A stretch of DNA of 38,549 nt, taken from Chloroherpetonaceae bacterium. Its GTDB lineage: Bacteria; Bacteroidota; Chlorobiia; Chlorobiales; Thermochlorobacteraceae. Under the pieces are notes generated by a model. The model was not told the origin of the DNA, made no database searches, and saw nothing but the letters and a program-made list of their open reading frames with translations. The DNA is taken from the NCBI GenBank assembly GCA_025056565.1, contig JANWWA010000006.1:112102-150650 (forward strand), read 5' to 3'. Each line of letters begins with the position of its first letter. Within the stretch, counting starts at the first letter, position 1. The position numbers and the translations under genes are program-made. This document shows positions 25,373 through 33,781 of this stretch, piece after piece.

Positions 25373-25404
25373 AAAAAGGCTTGCGTTAGCCGCAAGCCTT
25401 TTTT
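25373..25404. terminator. Bidirectional intrinsic terminator
   Basis: A 13-bp perfect stem (AAAAAGGCTTGCG and its complement, 25373-25385 and 25391-25403) with the 5-nt loop TTAGC ends in a T-run on the plus strand. The A-run on the other side makes it work for the minus-strand gene ending at 25458 too. It lies 16 nt after the PAS gene stop. Confidence 0.9.
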
Positions 25405-25457
25405 GTTCATTGCCACATTGTAGTGCTATGCATCTTTAACTTCCTCACCGCTGCGGC

Positions 25458-25883
25458 TCACTCAATCGTGTATTCAATCAAGATTTGCTGGTCATCGTTT
25501 TCTCGAACTTTGCGGAAGTGCGAGCGAGAGAAAATCTTTTGTATGCACTCCTGAATTGCATTGATGGGCAGTGGGGCACGCAAAATTTGCACATCACTGG
25601 CGTATCCATCAGGTTGAATTAGCAGTCGCAGTTGCAGCGTGCCCTTTGCATCAGACAGTTTCAGCTCTGCACATGCTGCTTGTAGGCAAGCTAAAATGAA
25701 CCGCTCTTGCGACTTCAAGGTGCGGATGACGTCTTCTTCGTCGCGCTGGCCGCGGCTGATACGTGCGCCATCGTAATGCCCACGCAGCGTTAGGCGTACT
25801 GTGCTGCTATCTTTTTGTGCCAGCGCTTGTTCAACATCGAGCAGTAGAAGTAGCAGCAAACATGCAGAGCAAAGGCTTGTCAT
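25458..25883 (-). CDS. Small exported protein, AgmX/PglI/TonB-C-like
   Basis: A 141-residue protein with a signal peptide (about 1-22, ending QALAQ). The remainder, ILACLQAACAELKL...GTLQLRLLIQPDGYASDVQIL, followed by a C-terminal strand, resembles the AgmX/PglI C-terminal domain found in gliding-motility and envelope proteins: a helix with Cys, then a TonB-like beta hairpin. No TM anchor is present. It begins 3 nt after the stop of the ATP-grasp gene on the same strand and is likely its operon partner. Function unknown. Confidence 0.65.
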   Translation of the reverse strand: MTSLCSACLLLLLLLDVEQALAQKDSSTVRLTLRGHYDGARISRGQRDEEDVIRTLKSQERFILACLQAACAELKLSDAKGTLQLRLLIQPDGYASDVQILRAPLPINAIQECIQKIFSRSHFRKVRENDDQQILIEYTIE

Positions 25884-25886
25884 TTT

Positions 25887-26933
25887 TTAGCATCCGTTTA
25901 AGAATTTATCCCAGCGAAAACTTTCACGCTGTAAGTGTCCTGTGCGTGCTACTTCTTCAGCTTTGTCCATTAGGAAAGTTGTCATTGTCTGAACAATCCA
26001 TGTGTAATTATCGTGCCCAACGGAGTGGTAATCGGCATCGGGCGCAGGGTTCATATAGTCAATTGCGTAGGGCACGCCGTCTCGCACTGCAAATTCAATC
26101 GTGTTGAGGTCATAGCCCAGCGCTTCACAGATGGCGATGGAGTATTTTTCCAGCGTTTTGCGCATTTCCTCAGATGGCGTGAAATTGGCTTGATAGCGCA
26201 GGTGATGGGGATTACGCGGTTCGTAGGGCATAATGTGCACATGCTTTTTACCGACGCAGTAGCAGCGGTAGTATTCTTCAAACTCAATTCCCTCTTGCAT
26301 CACCATACAGATTGTTCCTGTCTGATTGTATTTCTCGAAGAATTCTTGCGGGCTGTGGATTTTATAGACATGCTTCCAGCCACCACCGTCAAAAGGCTTG
26401 AGCCACAGCGGGAAACCGACATAGTCGAAGCACTCTTGCCAGTTGAGTGGGTAAATCAAATTGCGCATGGACTCGGAGGTAGTATTTGGTGGGTGCTCAT
26501 TGCTTGGCAAGACCACCGTTTTCGGCACGGGAATTCCCATTCGTGTTGCCAGTGAGTAGTTGAAGAATTTATCGTCGGCGCTCCACCAGAATGGGTTATT
26601 GACCACATATGTGCCACTTAGCACGGCGTTTTTTAGGTAAGCGCGGTAGAAGTCAATTTCGTGCGAAATGCGGTCTAAAATGATGGTGTAAGGGCACGGC
26701 TCAGCCATTTTAATTCCCCCGATTTTGATGAACTCCGCTACGATTGGACGCTTTTGTGCCTCTGCTTCACGGTTGATGTTTGCAATCAAGCCCTCGGGGA
26801 AAGAATTCTCTTGGCCGCGCAGAATACCGATGCGCAGCGGTTCGCTGAACTTGCGTGGCGCCGCCATCGCTTCAGTGGACTGGCTTACTGTCCCATCTGT
26901 TCGGCTAGTGTGCGCTTTTTTCCCTTTTGGCAT
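25887..26933 (-). CDS. ATP-grasp family protein
   Basis: A 348-residue soluble protein with the ATP-grasp fold: an N-terminal pre-ATP domain (LRIGILRGQENSFPEGLI), a central LWLKPFDGGGWKHVYKI glycine loop for ATP, and a C-terminal NTIEFAVRDGVPYAIDYMNPAPDAD with Asp, Glu and Asn for Mg. The family ligates carboxylates to amines or thiols; the substrate cannot be predicted here. The ATG at 26933 was chosen over a TTG at 26975, because a promoter-like TAATTTG (26973-26980) would place transcription start between them. It sits with the small exported protein and diverges from the TolC gene. Confidence 0.82.
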   Translation of the reverse strand: MPKGKKAHTSRTDGTVSQSTEAMAAPRKFSEPLRIGILRGQENSFPEGLIANINREAEAQKRPIVAEFIKIGGIKMAEPCPYTIILDRISHEIDFYRAYLKNAVLSGTYVVNNPFWWSADDKFFNYSLATRMGIPVPKTVVLPSNEHPPNTTSESMRNLIYPLNWQECFDYVGFPLWLKPFDGGGWKHVYKIHSPQEFFEKYNQTGTICMVMQEGIEFEEYYRCYCVGKKHVHIMPYEPRNPHHLRYQANFTPSEEMRKTLEKYSIAICEALGYDLNTIEFAVRDGVPYAIDYMNPAPDADYHSVGHDNYTWIVQTMTTFLMDKAEEVARTGHLQRESFRWDKFLNGC

Positions 26934-27094
26934 AGCGTTGGTTTCTGGTTGAATTTGCAGTAAAAAGCGGCGCAAATTATGAAAAGTTTAGATTCTCTGA
27001 TTTCCTTCATAGACCCTGAAACTTTTGAGGTCAGCTCTCCGTTTTGACTGACCGCAAGTCATTTTCTAACTCAAAGTCATTTAACCGCATACCA

Positions 27095-28483
27095 ATGTCA
27101 AAGTTAGCGCGAGTTTGGGTAGTGCTGTGCTTAATAAGCATCTGCGTGCATAGTGCTGCACCTGCACAAGTGCGTCGTCTATCGCTTGATGACGCAGTTG
27201 CTCTGGCAATGGAGTATAACCGAGAGCTGCGGGTTGCAAAGTTAGAACAAGCCAAAGCGGAGCAATCGGTGCGAGAAGCATGGGGCAATGTGTATCCTTC
27301 ACTGACGCTCACGGGACAGTTTGCACATAGTTTCCGTAACACCAACTTTTTCATCTTTCCCGCAGGATTCGGCTTGCCGCCCGGCGCACCTGCCAGCGGC
27401 GCTGGTAGCAACGCTCCGACGCAGATTGTTGCTACAGGCATTAACAACATTAACGCCACGCTGCAGTTTACGCAGCCAATTTATCGTGGCGCTATTTTCG
27501 CGGGTATTCGCGCTTCTACGGTTGTTGATGCTATCAGCGATGAATCTTTTATTGCGGCGCGCGCCAATACGGTTACCGATGTCAAAAAAGCCTACTATGA
27601 TGTGCTCATTGCACAAGAATCCGCTAAGCTGATTGAGCAAAGCATTGCTCGCAATGAACAAGCCCTGCAAGACGTGCGCTTGCTTTATCGTCAAGGCTTA
27701 GCAGCAGACATTGATACCTTGCGCGCTTACCTTGCCGTCGAAAACTTGCGACCGCAGCTTATCAAAGCACAAAATGCCGTAGAGACTGCCAAAACTATGC
27801 TCAAAGTTAAAATCGGTCTGCCCACCAGCGAGGAACTGGAACTGACCGATGCTCTCCGTGCCCAGAATTTGATTCCAACGCCTTCTTTTGCTGATGCATA
27901 CACAGAAGCCCTGAAAAATCGCCCTGAGGTGCGGCAATTGGAGCTACAGGAGCGCGCCAACACCGAGCAAATCGCAGCCGAGTTTTCCAATATGCTGCCT
28001 ACCTTAGACCTCTTTGCACAGGCTCAGGTGCTGACCTTGCAAAACAATTTCAACATTGGCTCTTACCAATGGGGCACCAACTTGGCAGCTGGGTTGCAGC
28101 TTTCCGTGCCCATCTTCTCAGGCTTCCGCAACGATGCCCGTCTGCAGCGCGCCGAGCTTGAACGCAAACAAACCCAAGCCCGTCTGGAAAACCTGCAAGA
28201 ACTTATCCGCTCAGAAGTGCTGGTGGCACTGGCTAACTTAGATGAAGCTAAAAAGCGAATTGCCGTGCAAGCTACCACCGTGCAATCTGCAGAACGCAGC
28301 TATGCCATCACGCGCAGCCGCCGTCAGCAAGGCATTGGCTCGCAGCTGGAACTGACTGATGCAGAGCTGGCGCTCAATCAAGCCAAAGTCAACTACCTGC
28401 AAGCCGTCTATGATTACCTCATCGCCAAAGCCAACTTGGAGAAAGTCTTAGGGCGTGCTGGACGCTTAGACATAAAGCCATAG
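27095..28483 (+). CDS. TolC-family outer membrane efflux protein
   Basis: A 462-residue outer-membrane channel protein. A signal peptide (about 1-25, ending APAQ) precedes the two OEP repeats typical of TolC, with long amphipathic helices (LSLDDAVALAMEYNRELRVAKLEQAKAEQ and the matching second repeat with LTDAELALNQAKVNYLQAVYDYLIAKANLEKVLG). TolC trimers form the exit duct for RND pumps and type I secretion. No membrane-fusion protein or pump gene is adjacent, so it may serve several systems. The ATG at 27095 gives a proper signal peptide; a TTG start 17 codons earlier does not. Confidence 0.92.
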   Translation: MSKLARVWVVLCLISICVHSAAPAQVRRLSLDDAVALAMEYNRELRVAKLEQAKAEQSVREAWGNVYPSLTLTGQFAHSFRNTNFFIFPAGFGLPPGAPASGAGSNAPTQIVATGINNINATLQFTQPIYRGAIFAGIRASTVVDAISDESFIAARANTVTDVKKAYYDVLIAQESAKLIEQSIARNEQALQDVRLLYRQGLAADIDTLRAYLAVENLRPQLIKAQNAVETAKTMLKVKIGLPTSEELELTDALRAQNLIPTPSFADAYTEALKNRPEVRQLELQERANTEQIAAEFSNMLPTLDLFAQAQVLTLQNNFNIGSYQWGTNLAAGLQLSVPIFSGFRNDARLQRAELERKQTQARLENLQELIRSEVLVALANLDEAKKRIAVQATTVQSAERSYAITRSRRQQGIGSQLELTDAELALNQAKVNYLQAVYDYLIAKANLEKVLGRAGRLDIKP

Positions 28484-28566
28484 CCTGCTTTGCACATAGA
28501 GCGTAACGCATAGTGCGGCTCAGGGTTGTTTGCCAAAGAGAGCAAGGCGTTCTTTTTCACCATGCT

Positions 28567-28597
28567 TTTGGAAATGGTAGTACTTTTTGTATCTTCC
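28567..28597 (+). promoter_or_regulatory. Candidate promoter of the 69-aa protein gene
   Basis: TTTG at 28567-28570 and TATCTTCC at 28590-28597 lie 19 bp apart; the second deviates from TAnnTTTG at the last two bases. Confidence 0.3.
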
Positions 28598-28641
28598 GAA
28601 CTGCCACCCCCTCGCACATGTTGCTTTTGAAGTAGTAAAGT

Positions 28642-28648
28642 GGAGGAG
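28642..28648 (+). promoter_or_regulatory. Ribosome-binding site of the 69-aa protein
   Basis: GGAGGAG just upstream of the ATG at 28653 strongly favours this start over frames further upstream. Confidence 0.6.
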
Positions 28649-28652
28649 TAGT

Positions 28653-28862
28653 ATGAATCAGCCCTGCTCTCTTGATCGCCTTCGCTCAGACGTCCTGCAA
28701 CTTTTTGACGCCGTCTGGTCTGCGAAGTCTTCTACCTTTTCTGAGACTTCGATTTTTCAGAAACTCCAAATGCAGGCTTTAATTGAGCGTATCGCAGACG
28801 AGACCTACTTGCGCTTCCTCTATGATTCTCTAAGGCAGCAGCAAGAGCAGTTGCGAAAGTAG
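28653..28862 (+). CDS. Small hypothetical protein (69 aa)
   Basis: A short, mostly helical protein with no recognised family. The strong GGAGGAG ribosome-binding site and the upstream promoter candidate support expression. It is polar and has no signal peptide or TM segment; the sequence is Leu/Gln/Arg-rich towards the end (LYDSLRQQQEQLRK), suggesting an amphipathic helix. It lies between tolC and pyrC and belongs to no obvious operon. Function unknown. Confidence 0.6.
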   Translation: MNQPCSLDRLRSDVLQLFDAVWSAKSSTFSETSIFQKLQMQALIERIADETYLRFLYDSLRQQQEQLRK

Positions 28863-29021
28863 CCTCTTGGCGCTTATATGTTGTTTGACTCTTAGCTCTT
28901 TTGCTCTTGCTACTCTCCTCACACCCAAAGCAGAATGGCTGTGCTATAGCGCAGTAATGAACTTTCTGCTTAGTTCCCCGCCTCTGGAGACTTTGCCTAC
29001 TTTGTGCAGCGTCTCGCTATG

Positions 29022-29029
29022 TATATTTG
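29022..29029 (+). promoter_or_regulatory. Promoter element of pyrC (TAnnTTTG type)
   Basis: TATATTTG matches the -7 consensus; a TTTG at 29001-29004 could be the -33 box, with a somewhat short 17-bp spacer. The leader would be only about 7-10 nt, so it is a less certain element. Confidence 0.35.
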
Positions 29030-29042
29030 TTAAAAGGCTGAT

Positions 29043-30395
29043 ATGAGCATCATCATTCACAAGGCTCGGATTATTAATCCAGCGGAGTCTTTAGACAAGG
29101 TGGGCACGCTTCAGGTTTCTGAGGATGGCATGCTTGAAGCAATGTGGTTTGGTGAAGATGCGCTGTCACTTTCTCCTTCGCTCTTTGCTTCTCACACGGT
29201 AATTGACTTTTCTGATGGGATTGTGGCGTCAGGCTTATTTGATATGCATTGCCACTTTCGTGAGCCGGGCTTCGAATACAAGGAAACAATTGAGACGGGT
29301 GTGCGCTCTGCACTGGCAGGCGGCTTTACGGGTGTAGCGGTTATGCCTAATACCGAACCACCGATTGACAATGCGGCTGTGGTGGCGTTCATCAAGTCTC
29401 GTGCCGCTAAGCTGCCCATTGACCTTGAAGTGATTGGGGCTATCACAGTTGGACGCAAGGGCGAGCGCATTGCACCCTTTGGTGAACTGGCTGAGGCTGG
29501 CGTGCGTGCGCTCTCCGACGATGGGGCTCCCGTGATGAACTCACGCGTGATGCGTCTGGCATTTGAATACGCATCTCAGTTCAATTTGCTGCTGATTCAG
29601 CATTGTGAAGATACAGCGCTTTCACACGGTGGCGTTATGAACGAAAGCCTGTATGCTTCGCTGCTTGGCTTGCGTGGCATTCCTTCTATTGCTGAGTCAA
29701 TCGTGCTGTCTCGTGATTTACAGCTTTTGCGCTATTTGCTGGCGCAGAAATCAGGTGCCATGCCTTTTGTGCCACGCTATCACGTGGCGCATATCAGCAC
29801 CAAAGAAGCGGTTGAGCTTGTGCGGCGTGCAAAGGCTGAAGGTCTGCCTGTCACGGCAGAAGTGACACCGCACCACTTTACACTTTCGGACAAAGATGTT
29901 TTTGAATCAGGCTATGATGGCAATTTCCGAATGAATCCGCCCTTGCGCAGCGAGCACGACCGTCAAGCCATTTTAGACGCAATTGCAGATGGCACGATTG
30001 ATGCGATTGCAACTGACCATGCGCCACACGCCTGTCACGAAAAAGAGTGTGGCATTTCGCAGGCTGCATTTGGTATTGTCGGACTTGAAACCTCTGTTGG
30101 TTTGACTTTTACAGAACTGGTGCACACTGGACGGATTTCTGCCTATCGCGCCATTGAACTGCTCTCTACTGCGCCACGTCGTATTTTAGGCTTGCCTCCT
30201 CTTCGCTTTGAAGTTGGTAAGCTCTTAAACGCCACGCTCATCGCTCCATCAATGGAATGGATAGTTGAGCCGTCTCAATTTTCAAGCAAGTCCAAGAACT
30301 CACCTTTTGCACATCGCATTCTGCGCGGTAAAGCGATTGGCATAATTCACAAAGGCAAAGTAATTTTGCCCAGTATAGTTATGCGCTCAACTTAG
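29043..30395 (+). CDS. pyrC: Dihydroorotase (class I)
   Basis: A zinc amidohydrolase, third step of pyrimidine synthesis, interconverting carbamoyl-aspartate and dihydroorotate. The 450 residues show DMHCHFREPG with His69 and His71, SDDGAP with Asp159 in the place of a bridging residue, QHCED with His187, HVAHIST with His250, and DHAPH with Asp325. This is the class I pattern. It is not linked to other pyr genes, though the carB half lies 5 kb away. The start ATG is followed by the conserved hydrophobic strand IIIHKARIINP. Confidence 0.95.
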   Translation: MSIIIHKARIINPAESLDKVGTLQVSEDGMLEAMWFGEDALSLSPSLFASHTVIDFSDGIVASGLFDMHCHFREPGFEYKETIETGVRSALAGGFTGVAVMPNTEPPIDNAAVVAFIKSRAAKLPIDLEVIGAITVGRKGERIAPFGELAEAGVRALSDDGAPVMNSRVMRLAFEYASQFNLLLIQHCEDTALSHGGVMNESLYASLLGLRGIPSIAESIVLSRDLQLLRYLLAQKSGAMPFVPRYHVAHISTKEAVELVRRAKAEGLPVTAEVTPHHFTLSDKDVFESGYDGNFRMNPPLRSEHDRQAILDAIADGTIDAIATDHAPHACHEKECGISQAAFGIVGLETSVGLTFTELVHTGRISAYRAIELLSTAPRRILGLPPLRFEVGKLLNATLIAPSMEWIVEPSQFSSKSKNSPFAHRILRGKAIGIIHKGKVILPSIVMRST

Positions 30396-30410
30396 GCTTT
30401 TTTCATCGCA

Positions 30411-30857
30411 ATGAATCGCACGCTTTCCAAATATGTAACGCTGCTGCGGCAGAATGATTTTAAGGCTACCAAGCCTCGCATTCGCATTCTTGAAATTCTC
30501 GACCGCGCCCAAAAGCCCCTTACTGCTGCTGAAATTCACTCTCAGCTTTCGCGCTACAAGATTGACCTTGCAACGGTGTATCGCTCGCTCAATAAACTTG
30601 CCGATGCTGGCATTGCCACACGCGTAGAACTGGGCGATGAATTCACCCGTTTCGAGCTATCTCGCTCGCCAGTGCATCATCATCATATTGTTTGCATAGA
30701 TTGTGGCACAGTCAAGGAAATTGACCTTTGCAACTTAGATGCGATTGCTAGTGACATTTCTCGTGCCACAGGCTTTACACACATTGAGCATCAAGTTGTC
30801 TTTCGTGGCTACTGTGCGTCCTGTGCCACTCATCATCAGGATTTGCAGCCCTCGTGA
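30411..30857 (+). CDS. Fur-family metal-responsive regulator
   Basis: A 148-residue repressor of the Fur/Zur/PerR family. A winged-helix DNA-binding domain (about 1-80, with ATVYRSLNKLADAGI) is followed by a dimerisation domain with HHHHIVCIDCG (Cys95, Cys98) and a second pair CASC (Cys135, Cys138). The two CxxC pairs form the structural zinc site. The HHHH and later His/Glu residues supply the regulatory metal site, which cannot be assigned to Fe, Zn or peroxide sensing by eye. Its TGA overlaps the GTG of hemC by 4 nt, tying it to haem synthesis. Confidence 0.92.
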   Translation: MNRTLSKYVTLLRQNDFKATKPRIRILEILDRAQKPLTAAEIHSQLSRYKIDLATVYRSLNKLADAGIATRVELGDEFTRFELSRSPVHHHHIVCIDCGTVKEIDLCNLDAIASDISRATGFTHIEHQVVFRGYCASCATHHQDLQPS

Positions 30858-31846
30858 AGTCCTCGCTTTTGATTGGCACACGTTCCAGTCCGCTTGCGCT
30901 CTGGCAGGCTGAGTTTGTGCGTGCAGAGCTTCATGCACGCTTTCCGCATCTTCAAATCGAACTCTATCCTATCAAAACGACTGGCGACAAACTTCTCGAC
31001 TCCCCTCTTTCCAAAATTGGCGACAAAGGTCTTTTTACGCGCGATATTGAACAGGCTTTGCTTTCTGGCGAAATTGACCTTGCTGTCCACAGCCTCAAGG
31101 ATTTACCCACTCAGCTACCAGATGGACTCACGATTGCAGCTGTAACGGCAAGAGAAGCCACGCACGATGTTTTGATTTCTAATGCTGGCTATACGATTGA
31201 TACGCTTCCGCCCGCTGCCTGTGTGGCTACAGGTAGTCTAAGACGACGGGCGCAACTGCTGGCTCGACGTCCTGACCTGAGAATCGCAGAAATGCGGGGC
31301 AATCTTCACACACGCCTCCGCAAGTTTGATGAGTGCAATGCGTTGCCCTTACATCACCCAGCGCACTTGGACGCAATGGTCTTAGCCTTTGCTGGCGTAC
31401 ATCGGCTTGGGTTAGACCACCGCATTTCCGAACATATTTCGCTCGACCTACTCCTGCCAGCCGTTGGACAAGGCACACTTGCCTTAGAGACGCGGCACGA
31501 CGATTCAGAAACCCTTGCCCTTGTGCGCCCCCTCAACGATATGCCCACTTTTCTTTGCATCACCGCTGAACGCAGTTTTTTGCGCTACTTGGAAGGCGGT
31601 TGTCAAATTCCGATTGGTGCGCTGGCAACTTTGCAAGGGGCAACCCTTTCGCTTTCTGCCTTTATTGGCGCTCTAAATGGGCAGCCTTTCGTGCGCAACC
31701 AGCTCTCAGAGGTTGGTTTCTTGGAGCCACTCTCCTCTCAGGTTGCACGTGCAGAGGCGCTTGGGGTTCATCTGGCAGAACAGATGCTGGCTGCAGGCGG
31801 ACGCGAAATTCTCTCCTCTATTCGCGCATCCAGTTCACAACACTGA
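30854..31846 (+). CDS. hemC: Porphobilinogen deaminase (hydroxymethylbilane synthase)
   Basis: Joins four porphobilinogens into hydroxymethylbilane, the linear tetrapyrrole precursor. The 330 residues carry RSSPLALWQAE (10-20), HSLKDLP (79-85), GSLRRRAQLL (127-136), the Arg cluster binding the dipyrromethane cofactor, LPAVGQGTLALE, and EGGCQIPIGA with cofactor-attaching Cys250. GTG start overlapping the Fur-family gene stop (GTGA), so translation is coupled. Placing hemC behind a metal-responsive regulator suggests tetrapyrrole flow is tied to metal status; that is an inference from context only. It converges with the BadF-type gene with a 2-nt gap. Confidence 0.96.
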   Translation: MKSSLLIGTRSSPLALWQAEFVRAELHARFPHLQIELYPIKTTGDKLLDSPLSKIGDKGLFTRDIEQALLSGEIDLAVHSLKDLPTQLPDGLTIAAVTAREATHDVLISNAGYTIDTLPPAACVATGSLRRRAQLLARRPDLRIAEMRGNLHTRLRKFDECNALPLHHPAHLDAMVLAFAGVHRLGLDHRISEHISLDLLLPAVGQGTLALETRHDDSETLALVRPLNDMPTFLCITAERSFLRYLEGGCQIPIGALATLQGATLSLSAFIGALNGQPFVRNQLSEVGFLEPLSSQVARAEALGVHLAEQMLAAGGREILSSIRASSSQH

Positions 31847-31848
31847 TT

Positions 31849-32634
31849 TTACTGACTTAGCGCAGTTTCTATCATCACCCTATAGGCATTTGGTTTTTCA
31901 ACCAAGCCTCCCACGACTGCAACAGGCAGGCTTGGCTCGGTTATGCTTTTCAGATGCCGCACAAATTCCGAGACGCGCTGCGCTTCGGTTTGCAAAATGG
32001 TCTCTGCCGTGCTACTCCCTTGCTCAGCCAGTTTGATGATGTCTTCTGCCAGTTTTTGCACGGGAAAGTTTTCTTCATAGACTTTTCTTAGTGTGCTTTC
32101 TCGACTTTTGAAATGCTTTCGCATTGCATTTTGGAAGACTTCATCTACAAAGAAGCCATCGAGCAAGCGTAGATACTTTTCCAGTGCAGCGATGCCGATT
32201 GCCCAACCGCTGCCTGCATCACCAATCCACCGACCATAGCCACCGATGCGCACGGTGCGGCGGCCTACTCTTGCAGCAAAGACGGAGCCAGTGCCCAACA
32301 TCACCACTATTCCATCTTGATTTGGGAAAGACCGTTCCAATTGCAGTTCCCAATCACTTACGACCCTTAGTGCCTTGCCTCTCAGGGCTTTCGTTGAAGC
32401 AAGGGTATGCGTCAGCGCATGCTGCGCGCTTTTGTCGGACAGCCCTGCTAGTCCAATCAGCACCGAATGGGTCTTTTGCAGCTCAGGCAGGGTGGCAATT
32501 GTCTTTGCAAGTTGCTTTGCGCTAAAAAGATGCGCGTTGAAGTTTCCTCGAATGCGCCGCACCAGTTGCCACTTGCCTGCTTGGGTGATTTGCCAAATTT
32601 TAAGGCTTGTGCCTCCGCCGTCTAAGACGAGCAT
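31849..32634 (-). CDS. BadF/BadG/BcrA-type ATPase (N-acetylglucosamine-kinase-like)
   Basis: A 261-residue protein of the ASKHA sugar-kinase/actin-like ATPase fold. It starts with LDGGGTSLKI (phosphate loop 1), continues with LIGLAGLSD, GTGSVFAAR (phosphate loop 2), GGYGRWIGDAGSGWAIG and a late VAVVGGL (adenosine motif). It resembles GlcNAc/glucosamine kinases of the BadF clan rather than the benzoyl-CoA reductase activators. It ends about 20 residues after VVGGL, whereas relatives carry a further strand and helix, so the C-terminus looks short. It converges with hemC. The substrate is unproven. Confidence 0.75.
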   Translation of the reverse strand: MLVLDGGGTSLKIWQITQAGKWQLVRRIRGNFNAHLFSAKQLAKTIATLPELQKTHSVLIGLAGLSDKSAQHALTHTLASTKALRGKALRVVSDWELQLERSFPNQDGIVVMLGTGSVFAARVGRRTVRIGGYGRWIGDAGSGWAIGIAALEKYLRLLDGFFVDEVFQNAMRKHFKSRESTLRKVYEENFPVQKLAEDIIKLAEQGSSTAETILQTEAQRVSEFVRHLKSITEPSLPVAVVGGLVEKPNAYRVMIETALSQ

Positions 32635-32674
32635 TTGTGCTGGAATTCAGCATCTTTTCTTTTTTAGGCTGCAC

Positions 32675-33001
32675 TTAGGACTGACGCAGTGCTCGCAATT
32701 GTGCTAAACGATTGCCGCTATATAGCTTGCGATTGAAGGTATTGCCTTTGCACGGATTTGAAAGGTCTTCTCGCTGCGGAATCGGCTCACCGTATAGGTC
32801 GCAGGTGTGTGTGGCACCGTTGTAGTTGGTGCAATATGGACACGCTGCAGCAATGTGAATATGTGCAATCAGCTTGCCACTGGTGTCGCGCATCGCCTCT
32901 TTTGCCCACTGTGGCGCAGGGGAGTGCTCAATGCTGAATGCTTGAGTGCTTACTTGCGATTGCTCAAGCGTGGCTGAACTGCGGCGGGAAAACTGGAACA
33001 T
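32675..33001 (-). CDS. Small Cys-cluster protein
   Basis: A 108-residue soluble protein with the cysteine arrangement C-x2-C-x9-C-x16-C (Cys54, 57, 67, 84) inside ACPYCTNYNGATHTCDLYGEPIP. The first three cysteines have the same spacing as in the two-TM protein at 18119-19066, so both probably carry the same type of metal or Fe-S binding module. No signal peptide. It is transcribed in the same direction as the BadF-type gene, 40 nt upstream. Function unknown. Confidence 0.65.
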   Translation of the reverse strand: MFQFSRRSSATLEQSQVSTQAFSIEHSPAPQWAKEAMRDTSGKLIAHIHIAAACPYCTNYNGATHTCDLYGEPIPQREDLSNPCKGNTFNRKLYSGNRLAQLRALRQS

Positions 33002-33144
33002 TTTGATACAACTGTTTTGTTTACTACTCTACCTCGAAGCGAATGTAGCGCTTTTTTCTGTAGCGCGCAACTGCTCGTGCTTGCTTTTCTCCTACTCTTC
33101 TCCCAGAAAGCGCACTCTTAGCGACGTTGCGTATATTGAGACCT

Positions 33145-33714
33145 ATGCCAGTTTTGCCCAGAGCTATGCGTATCTGCTCCGTTTTTTCACTGCTTCTCTT
33201 CTGTGCTTTTCTTTTCCCTACTTTGGCGCAGTCTCAAGATTCACAGAACAGAGATATTCTCTTGCTTTTGCAAGAAGGCATCCATCGTTTGAACCAGAAA
33301 GAGTATGAGGCTGCAATTAACTTTTTTAACGAGGCCCTTAAGCTTAGTCCGAACAACACCATTGCGCTCATCAACCGTGGGATTGCCGAGGCTAGATTAG
33401 GTCAGTTTCGTGCAGCGATTTTAAGCTACACTGCTGCGCTAAACATTGATTCAAGTGAGTTTCGCGCCTACTACAATCGCGGTCGAGCCTATATGGACAT
33501 TCAGGATTATGCCCGCGCACTCAGCGATTTTAGTCAAGCCATTCGGCTTGATAGTGGCTACGCAAATGCATACATCAATCGCGCAAATGCCCGTATGCAG
33601 CTCGGCGACTCTACAGGCGCCTATCAGGACTATATTCAAGCGGCAAAGCTCGGCTCTACTAAATCACGCGAGTTCTTGAAAGCACGAGGTATCGACTGGG
33701 AAAAAGCAAAGTAG
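33145..33714 (+). CDS. Exported TPR-repeat protein
   Basis: A protein of about 189 residues with a hydrophobic N-terminal signal sequence (ICSVFSLLLFCAFLF, ending TLAQSQ) and four tetratricopeptide repeats (about 40-175). These are recognised by the pattern A-x-x-x-x-x-x-x-x-A-x-x-L-P/D and phrases such as AYYNRGRAYMDIQDYARAL. TPR proteins act as scaffolds; the partner is unknown. Two ATGs (33145 and 33166) could start it; the second gives a compact signal peptide and fits the TATATTGA box at 33132. Its stop precedes a G/C hairpin. Confidence 0.8.
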   Translation: MPVLPRAMRICSVFSLLLFCAFLFPTLAQSQDSQNRDILLLLQEGIHRLNQKEYEAAINFFNEALKLSPNNTIALINRGIAEARLGQFRAAILSYTAALNIDSSEFRAYYNRGRAYMDIQDYARALSDFSQAIRLDSGYANAYINRANARMQLGDSTGAYQDYIQAAKLGSTKSREFLKARGIDWEKAK

Positions 33715-33725
33715 CTTATTTGTTC

Positions 33726-33749
33726 CCCCTCTCCTTGCCAAGAGAGGGG
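33726..33749. terminator. GC-rich hairpin between convergent genes
   Basis: A perfect 8-bp stem, CCCCTCTC at 33726-33733 and GAGAGGGG at 33742-33749, with an 8-nt loop lies between the TPR and T9SS genes, which are transcribed towards each other. There is no T-run on either side. It may be a terminator or one copy of a dispersed palindromic repeat. Confidence 0.4.
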
Positions 33750-33781
33750 TCAGAGTGCAGGACGGTTAGTCGTCAAGCCCC

